From NCBI RefSeq assembly GCF_006715305.1, contig NZ_VFMY01000001.1, positions 124,001 to 188,000 of the forward strand: DNA of 64,000 nucleotides, given 5' to 3'. Origin of the DNA: Arthrobacter sp. SLBN-100 (GTDB lineage Bacteria; Actinomycetota; Actinomycetes; Actinomycetales; Micrococcaceae). Under the pieces are notes generated by a model. It had not been told where the DNA came from, did not search any database, and saw only the letters and a program-made list of their open reading frames with translations. Every line of letters begins with the position of its first letter. Within the stretch, counting starts at the first letter, position 1. The translations under genes were made by a program, and so were the position numbers. Shown here in pieces: positions 24,919-35,856 of the stretch.

Positions 24919-26445
24919 TCAGGACGCGGCGGCGAGGATGTCCTCCACATAGGCCACCAGGGTCCGGACCGTGCAGCCCGTTCCCTGCTTGTGGGTGTAG
25001 CCATAGGGGCTTCCGTTGTTGAAGGAAGGCCCGGCGATGTCGATGTGGGCCCAGGGGATCTGTTCCCCGTCCTTGCCTTTACCCACGAATTCGCGCAGGA
25101 AAACGGCGGCCGTCATCATGCCGCCGTGGCGTTCGCCGATGTTGGCAAGGTCCGCTACCTGCGAGTCGAGGCTGGGGCGCAGTTCCTCGGGAAGCGGCAT
25201 GGGCCATACAAGTTCCCCGGCGCGGTCCGCCGCCACTCTCAAGGCACCAGTCACGCTGTCCGAGCCCATCACCCCGGCGGTGCGGTTTCCCAGGGCAATC
25301 AGCTGTGCGCCGGTGAGCGTGGCGACGTCGATGATGGCGTCCGGGTATTCGCGGCTCGCGGCCACGATGCCGTCGGCCATCACCAGGCGGCCCTCGGCGT
25401 CGGTGTTCAGGACCTCCACCGTCTTGCCGCCGAACATGGTGAGGACGTCCGCCGGGCGTGAAGCGGCGCCGGAGGGCATGTTTTCGGCAATGCAGAGCCA
25501 GGCGGTCGCCTTGACCGGCAGGCCAAGTCCCGCCAGGGCCAGGACAGTGTTAAGGACGACGGCGGCACCGGCCATGTCGCTCTTCATGTCGCCCATGCCG
25601 AGGGCCGGCTTGATGGAGATGCCGCCGGTGTCGAACGTGATGCCTTTGCCAACGAGGGCGATCTTCGAGGTTGCCTTGGCGGGGGAGTATTCGACCTTGA
25701 CGAGGCGGGGCTGGCGGGCGGAGCCCTTGCCGACGCCCATGATGCCGCTGAAGCCTTCCTTTTCGAGCCGCTTTTCGTCCCAGACGGTGACTTTGACGGG
25801 CAGGCCCTTGGCCAGGTCTTTTGCAGCCTCGGCGAACGTTTCCGGGTAGAGGTGGCTGGGCGGCTGGTTGACCAGCGACCGCGTGGCGTTCACTGCCTTG
25901 CCGATCAGTCCGGCACGCTTCAGCGCGGCGTCCACGCCCTCGTTGCCGGCCAGGTCCGTGAAGATGACGGCGTTCTTGACCGGGTCCTTCAACCCGTCCT
26001 TGGAGGACCGGAATTCGGTGAAGGCATAGGCGCCGAGGGCGGCACCTTCGGCGACTGCCGCCACATCGGCGAGGGACGCCGTCGGAAGCGCCAGCACAAC
26101 GGTTGCGAGGCCGGCAAGCTGGCGGACAGCGGAACCTGCCGCCCGGCGGAGCGCTTCTCCGGCCAGCGGCTTTCCGGCCGAGACGCTGCCGGTGCCGGCG
26201 AGGACCAGGATTCCGGCGCCCGTTTCCGGAAGTCCGGGCAGGCGGACGATCTGGTCGGCTGCGCCGGTCACGCCCAGGGAATTGAGGGAGCTGGCCAGGG
26301 CCTCTGCGCTCTTGGCCGTCAGCGGGTTGTCAAGGAGGACCGGACCGTCAGTGCCCTTCCCCACACCGATGACGACTGCGTCACTGGGGCTCTTCTTCAG
26401 GTCCCTGGCGAGGGTACTAAGGTTGATTTCAGTATTCTTGACCAC
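24919..26445 (-). CDS. pepA: Leucyl aminopeptidase (M17)
   Basis: 508-residue cytosolic zinc/manganese aminopeptidase, normally hexameric. Signatures: LVGKGITFDTGGISIKP (metal Lys/Asp), SDMAGAAVVLNTVLALA, and the M17 hallmark NTDAEGRLVMADGI with the active-site Arg. The N-terminal macro-like domain (residues 1-180) is complete. The start is GTG, just after a GAGGA ribosome-binding site. Besides peptide turnover, some PepA proteins bind DNA; nothing here supports that. It is divergent from the PAC2 gene. Confidence 0.96.
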   Translation of the reverse strand: MVKNTEINLSTLARDLKKSPSDAVVIGVGKGTDGPVLLDNPLTAKSAEALASSLNSLGVTGAADQIVRLPGLPETGAGILVLAGTGSVSAGKPLAGEALRRAAGSAVRQLAGLATVVLALPTASLADVAAVAEGAALGAYAFTEFRSSKDGLKDPVKNAVIFTDLAGNEGVDAALKRAGLIGKAVNATRSLVNQPPSHLYPETFAEAAKDLAKGLPVKVTVWDEKRLEKEGFSGIMGVGKGSARQPRLVKVEYSPAKATSKIALVGKGITFDTGGISIKPALGMGDMKSDMAGAAVVLNTVLALAGLGLPVKATAWLCIAENMPSGAASRPADVLTMFGGKTVEVLNTDAEGRLVMADGIVAASREYPDAIIDVATLTGAQLIALGNRTAGVMGSDSVTGALRVAADRAGELVWPMPLPEELRPSLDSQVADLANIGERHGGMMTAAVFLREFVGKGKDGEQIPWAHIDIAGPSFNNGSPYGYTHKQGTGCTVRTLVAYVEDILAAAS

Positions 26446-26704
26446 AGGGATCAGTCCTCAATTCTCGAGAGATGTTCGTAGCAGGGATGCATGTTCGGCG
26501 CTCTGCCATGGATGCCCGGATTGCTGTCGTTCGGGAGCAGCCCGGGTGTCTGCACGCCCGTCTGGCAGGCCAGTTCCGATCGTAGCCCGTCCCCGCCTGA
26601 GCCGGTGAATTTCCTGAGATGTGCGCCACACCAGCCGCAGGAATGCGCGGCTGTCCTGCGGCGTTGAAGAGGATGTCCACCCGCACCTATGAAAGGAACA
26701 TGCC

Positions 26705-27643
26705 GTGCTTGAACGGATCTCCGGCTCCCTGCTGGACCCCGACGCGCTCTATGCAAGCAACATCGAGCTGTTCCACAGCCCGGACCTCAAGGGGCTGAAC
26801 CTGGTGATGGGCTTCACCGGATTCGCCGACGCCGGGCAGGTGGTGAAGCAGATCAACGCTGAACTGCTGGACTCGCTCGACGCCCAGCCCGTAGCAGTCT
26901 TCGACGCCGATCAGCTGATCGATTACCGCTCCCGCAGGCCGCACCTGACGTTTGTCGAGGACCACCTGCAGGACTACCAGGAACCCCGCCTTGCCCTCTA
27001 CCGGCTGGTGGACGGCCTGGGCAATCCCTTCCTGCTGCTGGCAGGCTTCGAACCGGACCTGCAATGGGAACGGTTTGCCCGGGCAGTGGTGGGCATTGTG
27101 GAGAAACTCGACGTCAACCTGGTCACGTGGATCCACTCGATCCCCATGCCCGTTCCCCACACCCGTCCGGTGGGCGTCACGGTCCATGGCAACCGGCCGG
27201 AACTGATCGAGGGCATCTCGGTGTGGAAGCCCACGGTTGAAGTGCCCGCGGCGGTGGGTCACATCCTTGAGCTGCGCCTCGTGGAGGCAGGCCGCAACGT
27301 GGCCGGCTACGTCATCCATGTGCCGCACTACCTGGCGGAGGCCGAATACCCCACCGCCGCCGTCGCAGGCCTGGAATACCTGGGCGCCGCCACCTCCCTG
27401 ATGCTTCCCTCGGACAGGCTCCGGGAGGCCGGCCGTGAGGTCAGCCGCCAGATCGCGGAGCAGATCGAGGCCTCCGAGGAAGTCCAGCAGGTGGTGTCGC
27501 GGCTCGAATCCCGTTACGACGAAAAGGCCGAAGGCACCGTCCGGCGCTCCCTCCTTGCGGACGAAAATGACGAGCTGCCCAACGCGGATGTCCTCGGCGC
27601 CGCTGTGGAGGCCTATCTCGCCCGCGAAAACCCCGGCCAATAG
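26705..27643 (+). CDS. PAC2-family protein
   Basis: 312 residues. The PAC2 domain spans about residues 20-260 with GLNLVMGFTGFADAGQVVKQI, LYRLVDGLGNPFLLLAGFEPDLQWERFA and the conserved HIPHYLAE-like VHVPHYLAEAEYPTAA segment. A charged C-terminal tail follows. The family is related to eukaryotic proteasome assembly chaperone 2; in actinobacteria, as I recall, homologues occur in organisms with and without proteasomes and the function is unresolved. The start is a GTG after a GAAAGGA ribosome-binding site. A hairpin overlaps its stop codon. Confidence 0.9.
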   Translation: MLERISGSLLDPDALYASNIELFHSPDLKGLNLVMGFTGFADAGQVVKQINAELLDSLDAQPVAVFDADQLIDYRSRRPHLTFVEDHLQDYQEPRLALYRLVDGLGNPFLLLAGFEPDLQWERFARAVVGIVEKLDVNLVTWIHSIPMPVPHTRPVGVTVHGNRPELIEGISVWKPTVEVPAAVGHILELRLVEAGRNVAGYVIHVPHYLAEAEYPTAAVAGLEYLGAATSLMLPSDRLREAGREVSRQIAEQIEASEEVQQVVSRLESRYDEKAEGTVRRSLLADENDELPNADVLGAAVEAYLARENPGQ

Positions 27644-27654
27644 AACCGGGGTTT
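27628..27654 (+). terminator. Hairpin overlapping the PAC2 stop codon
   Basis: AAACCCCGG/CCGGGGTTT with a nine-base loop containing the TAG stop. It is terminator-like, though the following bases are not T-rich. Confidence 0.5.
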
Positions 27655-27723
27655 GTAGAAGTCCGGGCGGCAGGCCGAATGGCTGCTGCCGGGCCGGCGG
27701 GGTCGTCCGGGCATAATGAAGAC

Positions 27724-29088
27724 GTGACCGCACCCCGAGCCTGGCTGATCTGGACCATTGGAGTTTTCGGGTACCTGGTGGCCGTCTCCCAGCGCACCTC
27801 CTTCGGTGTAGTCGGGCTTGAGGCTACGGAACGTTTCCACGCCAGCGCCTCGGCAATCTCGTTCTTCACCGTCCTCCAGCTGCTCGTGTATGCCGGACTC
27901 CAGATCCCGGTAGGGCTGCTGGTGGACCGCTTCGGATCCCGCGCCATGATTGCCGGCGGCGCCGTTCTGATGGGCCTTGGCCAGCTCCAGCTGGCGTTCG
28001 CCGACAGCATCCCCGGCGGCGTGGCCGGCCGGGTCCTCGTGGGCGCCGGCGACGCCATGACCTTCATCTCGGTGATCCGACTGATCCCGCTCTGGTTTGC
28101 GCCCGCGCGGGTGCCGCTGGTGACGCAACTGACAGGCATGTCCGGGCAGTTGGGGCAGCTGATCAGTGTCCTCCCGTTCGCGTTCCTCCTCCACTCCGCC
28201 GGCTGGACCCCGGCGTTCCTGATGCTGGCCGGGATGTCCGGACTCGCCGTCGTCCTGGTGGTGCTGCTGCTGCAGGACGTGCCGCCCGGCACCCCGCGGA
28301 AGCAGGAGCAGCAGGGCCTGAAGGCCACTGGTGCCTCACTGGCCCGCGCGTGGCGCCAGCCGGGCACGCGGCTGGGCTTGTGGAGCCACTTCACCATCCA
28401 GTTCAGCGGCACTGTCTTTGCGATGACGTGGGGCTATCCGTTCCTGATTTCCGGGCAGGGCCTGGACGCCGGAACCGTGGCAACTTTGATGGCGTTGTAT
28501 GTGGCGGCCGCCATGGCCGTGGGCCCCTTCATTGGACGCTTTGTCTCCCGTCATCCGCTGCGGCGCTCCACCATGGTCCTCCTGATCGCCGCCGCCACTG
28601 CCGGGGCGTGGGCCGCTGTCCTGCTGACGCCGGGACGTTCACCGCTGTGGCTCTTGGCCGGCCTGGTGGTGGTGCTCGCCATCGGCGGCCCCGGTTCCAT
28701 GATCGGCTTTGACTTTGCGCGCACCTTCAACCCCGCACACCGGATCGGCACAGCCACGGGAATTGTTAATGTCGGCGGGTTCATCGCCGCGCTTGTTGCC
28801 ATTTTCCTCATCGGCCTGGTTCTGGACGTGCTGTACGCCGGCGGGTTCTCCAACGGCGTGCTGTACGGGCTGGATCCGTTCCGGATTGCCCTGAGCGTCC
28901 AGTTCGTGCTGCTCGGTTTCGGCGTCGTGGCCATGCTGGTATGCCGGCGGAAGGTGCGCCGGCAGATGGCGGCCCAAGGAGTTGTGGTGCCGCCCCTTCG
29001 CAGCGCCCTGGCCCGCCAGCGCCGGGAAAACCTGGCCCGGCGCAGCAAGGCAGCGGCTTCGAGGACCAGTAAGGCGTCCGGGGACTAG
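27724..29088 (+). CDS. MFS transporter
   Basis: 454-residue inner-membrane permease with about twelve predicted helices in two halves. The loop 2-3 motif GLLVDRFGSRAMIAGG is the MFS signature, and VLVGAGDAMTFISVIRLIPLWF resembles nitrate/oxalate-type and other organic-anion carriers; no substrate is evident. The start is taken as the GTG before TAPRAWLIWTIGVFGYL, at the first helix. An ATG 45 bases upstream in frame would add 15 low-complexity residues. It follows PAC2 after a hairpin, so it probably has its own promoter. The C-terminus is basic and cytoplasmic. Confidence 0.88.
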   Translation: MTAPRAWLIWTIGVFGYLVAVSQRTSFGVVGLEATERFHASASAISFFTVLQLLVYAGLQIPVGLLVDRFGSRAMIAGGAVLMGLGQLQLAFADSIPGGVAGRVLVGAGDAMTFISVIRLIPLWFAPARVPLVTQLTGMSGQLGQLISVLPFAFLLHSAGWTPAFLMLAGMSGLAVVLVVLLLQDVPPGTPRKQEQQGLKATGASLARAWRQPGTRLGLWSHFTIQFSGTVFAMTWGYPFLISGQGLDAGTVATLMALYVAAAMAVGPFIGRFVSRHPLRRSTMVLLIAAATAGAWAAVLLTPGRSPLWLLAGLVVVLAIGGPGSMIGFDFARTFNPAHRIGTATGIVNVGGFIAALVAIFLIGLVLDVLYAGGFSNGVLYGLDPFRIALSVQFVLLGFGVVAMLVCRRKVRRQMAAQGVVVPPLRSALARQRRENLARRSKAAASRTSKASGD

Positions 29089-29186
29089 TCCTGCACAGGC
29101 TGGGTTTTTCGGTGATTTTCACCGTGATTTCCACATAGCCGTGGCCCCTGCTGCGTAAGGGCGCGGCGCAGGCGAATGCTGGGGCC

Positions 29187-30410
29187 ATGACATCTTCAGA
29201 ACCCCTTACAGTCCGCGGCCCGGAGGACATCCTGGGCTTCATTCCCCACTCGCTGGGATACTGGCCTGCCAACAGCCTGGTGGCCATGACGCTGCAGGGC
29301 AAAAGATTGGGGGCAACCCTCCGGCTGGATCTTCCCGGGCCGGCTGTGCTGGCTGATCCGGCCGCCTTCGCTGAAACAGTCTCCGGGTACCTGGCGGCAG
29401 ACGAGCATGCCGACGGCACCCTGCTGGCACTTTTCACCAACAACGGGTGGTTGTCCGGTCCGGGCTGCTATGGCGGACTGCTCTTCGGCCTGGAATCCGC
29501 GCTGGCCGAAGCCGGAATGCCCGTGAAGGAGGCCTGGTACGTCGGGGACCGCTATTGGCGGGATGCGCGATGCTCGGACCCCGCCTGCTGCCCGCTGCCC
29601 GGACGCCCCTTGGAACAGATCCGGGACAGCCTGCTTAACACGGAAATGGTGTTCCGGGGAAGCAGCATTGGGCCGCCTCCCGAGGAGCGGCAACTCCGGC
29701 CCGTCCCCAGCCTTTACCGCGCGGCTGTGCTGGAGGCTGAAGCTGCGTGGTCGGCCCGGCTCGACTGCCGGCGGCAGAGCCGGGCGCAGTTTGATGCAGT
29801 GCTGAGCTTGTGGACCGGGTTGCTGGCGGGCCCGTGGGAGGAACTGCGCCAGCCGCTGGTGGACCGTGACGCTTTCCTGCGGGCCTCGCTGCTGGTGCCG
29901 GCATGGCGCGACGCTGTCCTGGTGATGGCGGCGGCGGGACAAGCGGCTGCCGCTGCCGGGGCCGAGGAGTTCGGGATCTTCGATGAGGAGCAGGGGTTGG
30001 AGCCTGTTGTTCTGCCGGAGACCACCGGTGTGCCGGAAGGCGGACGTTCGGCTGACGTTCCGCTGGGGCCAGGAGAACGGCTGGGGACGCCTGGTTACGG
30101 GGAAGTCCTCATGGGGCACGAGCCTGCGGTCCCGCAGTGGGGGACCATGGACTCCCTCGAGCTGGTCCTGGGGCAACTGGCCCTCCTTGGCGGTGCGCCT
30201 GCTGCGGCTGCATTAACAGGTAGGGGATGGATTGCCTGGTGCCGCGGGCGCGGCTCGTACTCGGCAGCGTATTTCGAGGAGGCCCTGGAGATCTGCCCCG
30301 GCTACCGGCTCGCGGAACTGCTGCTGGAGCTGGTCCGCCGGGGTACTTTGTGCGGCTGGGCGGCGCGGAAGGAGGCCGCCTGGCAGAAATTCGGGCCGGA
30401 AGCTGCCTGA
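29187..30410 (+). CDS. DUF4192 domain protein
   Basis: 407 residues. The family start is clear: LTVRGPEDILGFIPHSLGYWPANSLVAMTL, followed by TLRLDLPGP, HADGTLLALFT and YVGDRYWRDARCSDPACCPLPGRPL, where a conserved Cys cluster lies. The C-terminal part reads like a helical TPR-type repeat (RGRGSYSAAYFEEALEICPGY). Function is unknown; the family lies next to the primary sigma factor in many actinobacteria, as I recall. An AATGCT box six bases before the ATG would suit a leaderless start, but it is weak. Confidence 0.87.
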   Translation: MTSSEPLTVRGPEDILGFIPHSLGYWPANSLVAMTLQGKRLGATLRLDLPGPAVLADPAAFAETVSGYLAADEHADGTLLALFTNNGWLSGPGCYGGLLFGLESALAEAGMPVKEAWYVGDRYWRDARCSDPACCPLPGRPLEQIRDSLLNTEMVFRGSSIGPPPEERQLRPVPSLYRAAVLEAEAAWSARLDCRRQSRAQFDAVLSLWTGLLAGPWEELRQPLVDRDAFLRASLLVPAWRDAVLVMAAAGQAAAAAGAEEFGIFDEEQGLEPVVLPETTGVPEGGRSADVPLGPGERLGTPGYGEVLMGHEPAVPQWGTMDSLELVLGQLALLGGAPAAAALTGRGWIAWCRGRGSYSAAYFEEALEICPGYRLAELLLELVRRGTLCGWAARKEAAWQKFGPEAA

Positions 30411-30542
30411 AGGCTAAAGACGGGGGGCCTGAGAGGCCAAGGCGGCGGGACCATGGGGAGGTCCTATTCGGGGAAACGTGAGACAATGGTTGCCGAGACC
30501 CGGTTGGGTCCGTGTACCGAGTGCTTGTGACTGGTCCTTTCG

Positions 30543-30569
30543 GGGAACATAACAGCCGCTCCGGCAGTT
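30543..30569 (+). promoter_or_regulatory. Candidate SigR/SigH-type promoter of rpoD
   Basis: GGGAAC, 18 bases, then GTT: the -35/-10 pattern of oxidative-stress ECF sigma factors (SigR of Streptomyces, SigH of mycobacteria). It lies 116 bases before the rpoD start codon. Confidence 0.45.
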
Positions 30570-30684
30570 GTATTTATTGACTCTGCCGGCCGTGGTGGCG
30601 CTTGGTTTCCACCACGGACTTGACAGGGTCATAGTGGTGTTGCCCGTATGGCGATTCCACAGACCACCGCTAGAAAGGTTTTCT

Positions 30685-31998
<1,314 letters not shown>

Positions 31999-32017
31999 GA
32001 CCAGCAAATCAGCAACA

Positions 32018-32074
32018 GCGGCCCGCCGGCTGCCGTGCCCCTTCGGGGGTGCAGCAGCCGGCGGGCTGCTTTGT
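32018..32074 (+). terminator. Terminator of rpoD
   Basis: Long stem (GCCCGCCGGCTGC with its complement plus an inner CCCC-TTCG-GGGG hairpin) followed by CTGCTTTGTT, 20 bases after the rpoD stop. Confidence 0.9.
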
Positions 32075-32114
32075 TCAGTACGCAGGCGCGGCTGTGCGCG
32101 AGTGGGCGCCGCTT

Positions 32115-32149
32115 AAACGAAACGGGACCCCACCTTCCGGTGGGGTCCC
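32115..32149 (-). terminator. Terminator of the DUF7455 gene
   Basis: GGGACCCCACC/GGTGGGGTCCC stem with a TTCC loop, followed on the minus strand by GTTTCGTTT, 17 bases after the stop codon. Confidence 0.9.
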
Positions 32150-32165
32150 AACAGCTTCGGTTGCG

Positions 32166-32387
32166 CTAGTCGATTTCTACGGCAGCTTTCTCGTGAAGCT
32201 TCCCCGTCTCATCGTGCCAGTCGGAGCTCAACGGCTTGAGCGTCGCTTCAACTGCACGGGCGTGGTGGCCGCAGAACAGCAACTCACCGCCGGAGGACTC
32301 GAGTACAACCCGCACATATGCCTGGGCTCCGCAACGGTCGCACCGGTCCAGTGCGTTGAGTGTGCGGTCTGCCACTGCTGTTGTCAT
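32166..32387 (-). CDS. DUF7455 small zinc-binding protein
   Basis: 73 residues with a probable zinc site: CDRCGAQAY near the N-terminus, then LLFCGHHARA in the middle, giving Cys-x2-Cys plus Cys-x-His-His. This small family is found in actinobacteria between the sigma factor and topoisomerase genes, and its function is unknown; the fold looks like a zinc ribbon, so nucleic-acid or protein binding is possible. It has a very strong ribosome-binding site, TAAGGAGG, five bases from the ATG. AT-rich sequence upstream (TTATATAGA) probably holds its -10 box. Confidence 0.88.
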   Translation of the reverse strand: MTTAVADRTLNALDRCDRCGAQAYVRVVLESSGGELLFCGHHARAVEATLKPLSSDWHDETGKLHEKAAVEID

Positions 32388-32642
32388 GTCGGCCTCCTTA
32401 GTAGATCTGTACGTCTATATAACCAGTATTCGTAACAAAACCATCGCAAGGATGGGGCAAGTTCGCTGTCCGCGTATCCGCAAGAGTGCGTCAAGATCAG
32501 CGAAGGCTCCGCCAGGAAGCCCTAAGTGGCGCGGGGCACAGGGCCCGCAAGGTGTGGCAGTCGGCGGTCCAAGGTCCGGCCGACTACCCTAGAAAGAGCG
32601 ATTCCCAGCCCGCTGTTCCGTCCCTGAAGGAGTTCACCACCG

Positions 32643-34751
32643 GTGGCACCAAGTTCTGATTACACTGCCCGGCACCTGTCTGTACTGGAGGGCCTCGAGG
32701 CCGTCCGCAAGCGCCCCGGCATGTACATCGGTTCCACCGACTCCCGCGGGCTGATGCACTGCCTCTGGGAAATCATCGACAACTCCGTTGACGAGGCATT
32801 GGCCGGGTTCGGCCACGACATCAAGATCATCCTCCACGCAGACAACTCCGTGGAGATCCACGACGACGGCCGCGGCATCCCCATCGACAAGGAACCGAAA
32901 ACCGGGCTGAGCGGCGTCGAAGTGGTCTTTACCAAGCTCCATGCCGGCGGCAAGTTCGGCGGCGGCTCCTACACCGCCTCAGGCGGCCTGCACGGCGTCG
33001 GCGCGTCAGTTGTCAACGCCCTGTCCTCCCGCCTCGACGTCGAAGTGGACCGCGGCGGCAAGACCTACAAGATGTCCTTCCGCCGGGGCGAACCCGGGCG
33101 CTTCCAGGACACCGGCTCCAGGACTGACCCGGCCGCACCCTTCACTCCCTTTGTGGAGGACTCCGTCCTGGACGTGGCGGGCAAGGCCAAGCGCGGCGTA
33201 ACGGGCACCAGGATCCGGTACTGGGCAGACCGGCAGATCTTCACCCCGGACGCAAAGTTCTCCTACGACGAACTCGCGGCCCGGGCCCGGCAGACGTCCT
33301 TCCTGGTTCCCGGCCTCAAACTGACGGTGCGCGACGAGAGGAAGGCCCCGGGAACCCCCGGGGAATCCGGCCCGCACGAGGAGGTCTTCCACCACGACGG
33401 CGGCATCTCCGAATTCGTCGAGTTCCTTGCGGCCGATCCCGCTGTCACCGACGTCTGGCGCCTGCACGGCTCGGGGAAGTTCAAGGAGACCGTTCCCGTG
33501 CTGGACGAACGCGGGCACAGCCAGCTCGCCGAGGTGGAGCGCGACTGTGAGGTCGATGTGGCCCTGCGCTGGGGCATCGGCTACGACAGCACGGTCCGGA
33601 GCTTCGTGAACATCATCTCCACCCCGAAGGGCGGCACCCATCAGTCCGGCTTCGAGCAGGCACTGGTCAAGACCTTCCGGAAAGCCGTGGAAAACAACGC
33701 CCGGAAGCTCAAGGCCGGCAATGACAAGATCGAAAAGGATGACATCTTCGCCGGCCTCACCGCCGTCTTGACGGTACGCCTGGCCGAGCCGCAGTTCGAA
33801 GGGCAGACCAAGGAGATCCTCGGTACCTCCGCTGTGCGCGCGATCGTGTCCAGGGTGGTGGAGCGCGAGATCACCGCCAAGCTCACGTCTGCCAACAAGA
33901 ACGACAAGTCACAGTCCGCCCTGCTCCTGGAAAAAATCGTCAACGAGATGAAGTCCCGCATCTCGGCCCGCGTGCACAAGGAAACCCAGCGGCGCAAGAA
34001 TGCGCTGGAAACTTCCTCGATGCCCACCAAGCTGGCTGACTGCCGCACGGACGACGTCGGACGTTCAGAACTGTTCATCGTGGAAGGCGACTCGGCCCTG
34101 GGAACCGCCAAGCTGGCCCGGTCCTCCGACTTCCAGGCCCTGCTGCCCATCCGCGGCAAAATCCTCAACGTCCAGAAGGCGTCGGTGGGGGACATGCTCT
34201 CCAACGCCGAATGCGCAGCCCTCATCCAAGTGGTGGGGGCAGGATCCGGCCGCAGTTTCGACATCAGTGCGGCCCGCTACGGCAAGGTCATCCTGATGAC
34301 TGACGCGGACGTGGACGGCGCGCATATCCGCACTCTGCTCCTGACGCTCTTCTTCCGCTACATGCGCCCCATGATCGACGAGGGCCGGGTGTTCGCCGCT
34401 GTCCCGCCGCTGCACCGCGTGGAGGTCATCAACGCCGGCCAGAAGGCCAACGAAATGATCTACACCTACTCCGAGGCCGAGCTTCACGTGCTCCTTGCCC
34501 GGCTGGCGCAGGAAGGCAAGCGGTACAAGGAGCCCATCCAGCGCTACAAGGGCCTGGGTGAGATGGACGCCGAGCAACTGGCCGAGACCACCATGGATCC
34601 GCGGCACCGTACCCTCCGCAAGGTGGGGATCGAGAATGCCAAGCAGGCGGAGGAGATTTTTGACCTCCTGATGGGCTCGGACGTGTCGCCGCGCAAGGAC
34701 TTTATTATCGCCGGCGCTTCCAGCCTGGACAGGGAACGCATCGACGCCTGA
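32643..34751 (+). CDS. parE: DNA topoisomerase IV / type IIA topoisomerase subunit B
   Basis: 702-residue ATPase subunit. GHKL domain: EIIDNSVDEALAG, DDGRGIPID, GLHGVGASVVNAL. Transducer domain: SFVNIISTPKGGTHQSGFE. TOPRIM domain: FIVEGDSALGTAK and LMTDADVDGAHIRTLLL. All catalytic elements are present. It is called ParE rather than GyrB because gyrB normally sits beside gyrA near dnaA, whereas here the A subunit (parC) lies 8.5 kb away and on the other strand. It starts at GTG. The interposed BlaI/cyd block separates parE from parC. Confidence 0.94.
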   Translation: MAPSSDYTARHLSVLEGLEAVRKRPGMYIGSTDSRGLMHCLWEIIDNSVDEALAGFGHDIKIILHADNSVEIHDDGRGIPIDKEPKTGLSGVEVVFTKLHAGGKFGGGSYTASGGLHGVGASVVNALSSRLDVEVDRGGKTYKMSFRRGEPGRFQDTGSRTDPAAPFTPFVEDSVLDVAGKAKRGVTGTRIRYWADRQIFTPDAKFSYDELAARARQTSFLVPGLKLTVRDERKAPGTPGESGPHEEVFHHDGGISEFVEFLAADPAVTDVWRLHGSGKFKETVPVLDERGHSQLAEVERDCEVDVALRWGIGYDSTVRSFVNIISTPKGGTHQSGFEQALVKTFRKAVENNARKLKAGNDKIEKDDIFAGLTAVLTVRLAEPQFEGQTKEILGTSAVRAIVSRVVEREITAKLTSANKNDKSQSALLLEKIVNEMKSRISARVHKETQRRKNALETSSMPTKLADCRTDDVGRSELFIVEGDSALGTAKLARSSDFQALLPIRGKILNVQKASVGDMLSNAECAALIQVVGAGSGRSFDISAARYGKVILMTDADVDGAHIRTLLLTLFFRYMRPMIDEGRVFAAVPPLHRVEVINAGQKANEMIYTYSEAELHVLLARLAQEGKRYKEPIQRYKGLGEMDAEQLAETTMDPRHRTLRKVGIENAKQAEEIFDLLMGSDVSPRKDFIIAGASSLDRERIDA

Positions 34752-34842
34752 CCGGGTGCGCGCATCGGCGCCTGACGGCATGCCTCGCAATGGATGGGTG
34801 CCTGACGGCGGCAGGAGGCGCAGGGCGGACGACGGCGGGACT

Positions 34843-35850
34843 TTAGCCGAACAGGCCCGGCACCACCAGCAGGGCTGTAGGCAGCGCCAGCAGGAGCACA
34901 CAGCCGGCGAGCACCAGGCTGCGGGCGGTGGCAGGCAGCTGCGGCTGGGGGGAGAGCAGCCGGCTGACCCGGGAGGCCGTGGTGCGGGCCGAGTCCGAGC
35001 CGGCGGCAGGCGCAGCGGGGTCGAGCCCGGCCAATGACAATCCGGACGAGGAGAGTCCGGACGGGCCGGGCTGAAGTTCGGCGTCGCCCGGCGTCCTGGC
35101 GGACCCGCTGGCCACGATGGCAATGGCCTTGATGAGCGTAGCCTTGCTTTCGGTCTTAAGCGCTACGTCGTCGGCCAGCATCTCGATCAGGGCGTTGACC
35201 GACTCCTGCGCAAGGCGGGTGGTGGGAAGCCAGGGGAGCGCCTGCCGCCAGGCGGCAAACGCCCAGAGCAGCAGGTGGTGCCGCTGGCTCAGGTGCGCAT
35301 TTTCGTGGATCAGAACGGCGCGGAGTTCGGCCGGCTCAAGGGCGGCCATCAGACCGTCGGACAACACCGTCACGGAGCGCGCCCCGCCGGGAAGGCAGTA
35401 GGCCACTGGCGAATCGTGGCTGATAACCAGTGTTCCGGCTCCTTGGGCGGACGGGGAGGCCAGAAGCGCGAGAAGCTCCCGGTGCCGCCGCCGCTGGCGC
35501 TCGATCTTGTAGTACGTCAGCAGCAGGGTGAACACCAGGTGGGCGGTCAGCAGCGCCGCGGCGGACAGCGCGAAGATGTGCCAGAACCCGAGGTCGGTGG
35601 TGGGGGCGTTGAAGAGCACCATGCCTGCAAGCGCCCGCAGGCCGGCGAGCAGGTTGTCCCCGATGGGCTCCAGGCCGTACACCAGCATGGCGCCGATCAT
35701 CGACAGGCCACCGGCAAGTGCGATGGCCTGCCAGAGCACCATGGCCGTAAAGGGGGACCGCGCGGGCCACTGCGCGCGCGAGAGGAGGATAGGCACCGGC
35801 CACGCCAGGACTATCGCAAGGACCGCCAGCAGGTATGAGGCCCAGAACAT
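34843..35850 (-). CDS. M56-family membrane metallopeptidase (BlaR1-like, no sensor domain)
   Basis: 335 residues. Several membrane helices surround a zinc protease domain with HENAH (His182, Glu183, His186; an HExxH motif) and a later ESVNALIEMLADDVAL helix giving the third ligand. A final helix closes the protein. BlaR1/MecR1 are about 600 residues with an outer penicillin-binding sensor; that domain is absent here, so beta-lactams are not the likely signal. In the family, the protease cleaves or inactivates the partner BlaI repressor. Its partner gene is six bases upstream. The signal may be sensed in the membrane. Confident in the family; the trigger is unknown. Confidence 0.92.
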   Translation of the reverse strand: MFWASYLLAVLAIVLAWPVPILLSRAQWPARSPFTAMVLWQAIALAGGLSMIGAMLVYGLEPIGDNLLAGLRALAGMVLFNAPTTDLGFWHIFALSAAALLTAHLVFTLLLTYYKIERQRRRHRELLALLASPSAQGAGTLVISHDSPVAYCLPGGARSVTVLSDGLMAALEPAELRAVLIHENAHLSQRHHLLLWAFAAWRQALPWLPTTRLAQESVNALIEMLADDVALKTESKATLIKAIAIVASGSARTPGDAELQPGPSGLSSSGLSLAGLDPAAPAAGSDSARTTASRVSRLLSPQPQLPATARSLVLAGCVLLLALPTALLVVPGLFG

Positions 35851-35856
35851 GGTCCG

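Noticed and set aside
30620..30625. TTGACA hexamer before rpoD
   Set aside because: No acceptable -10 at 16-18 bases; the nearest TATGGC is 21 bases away.
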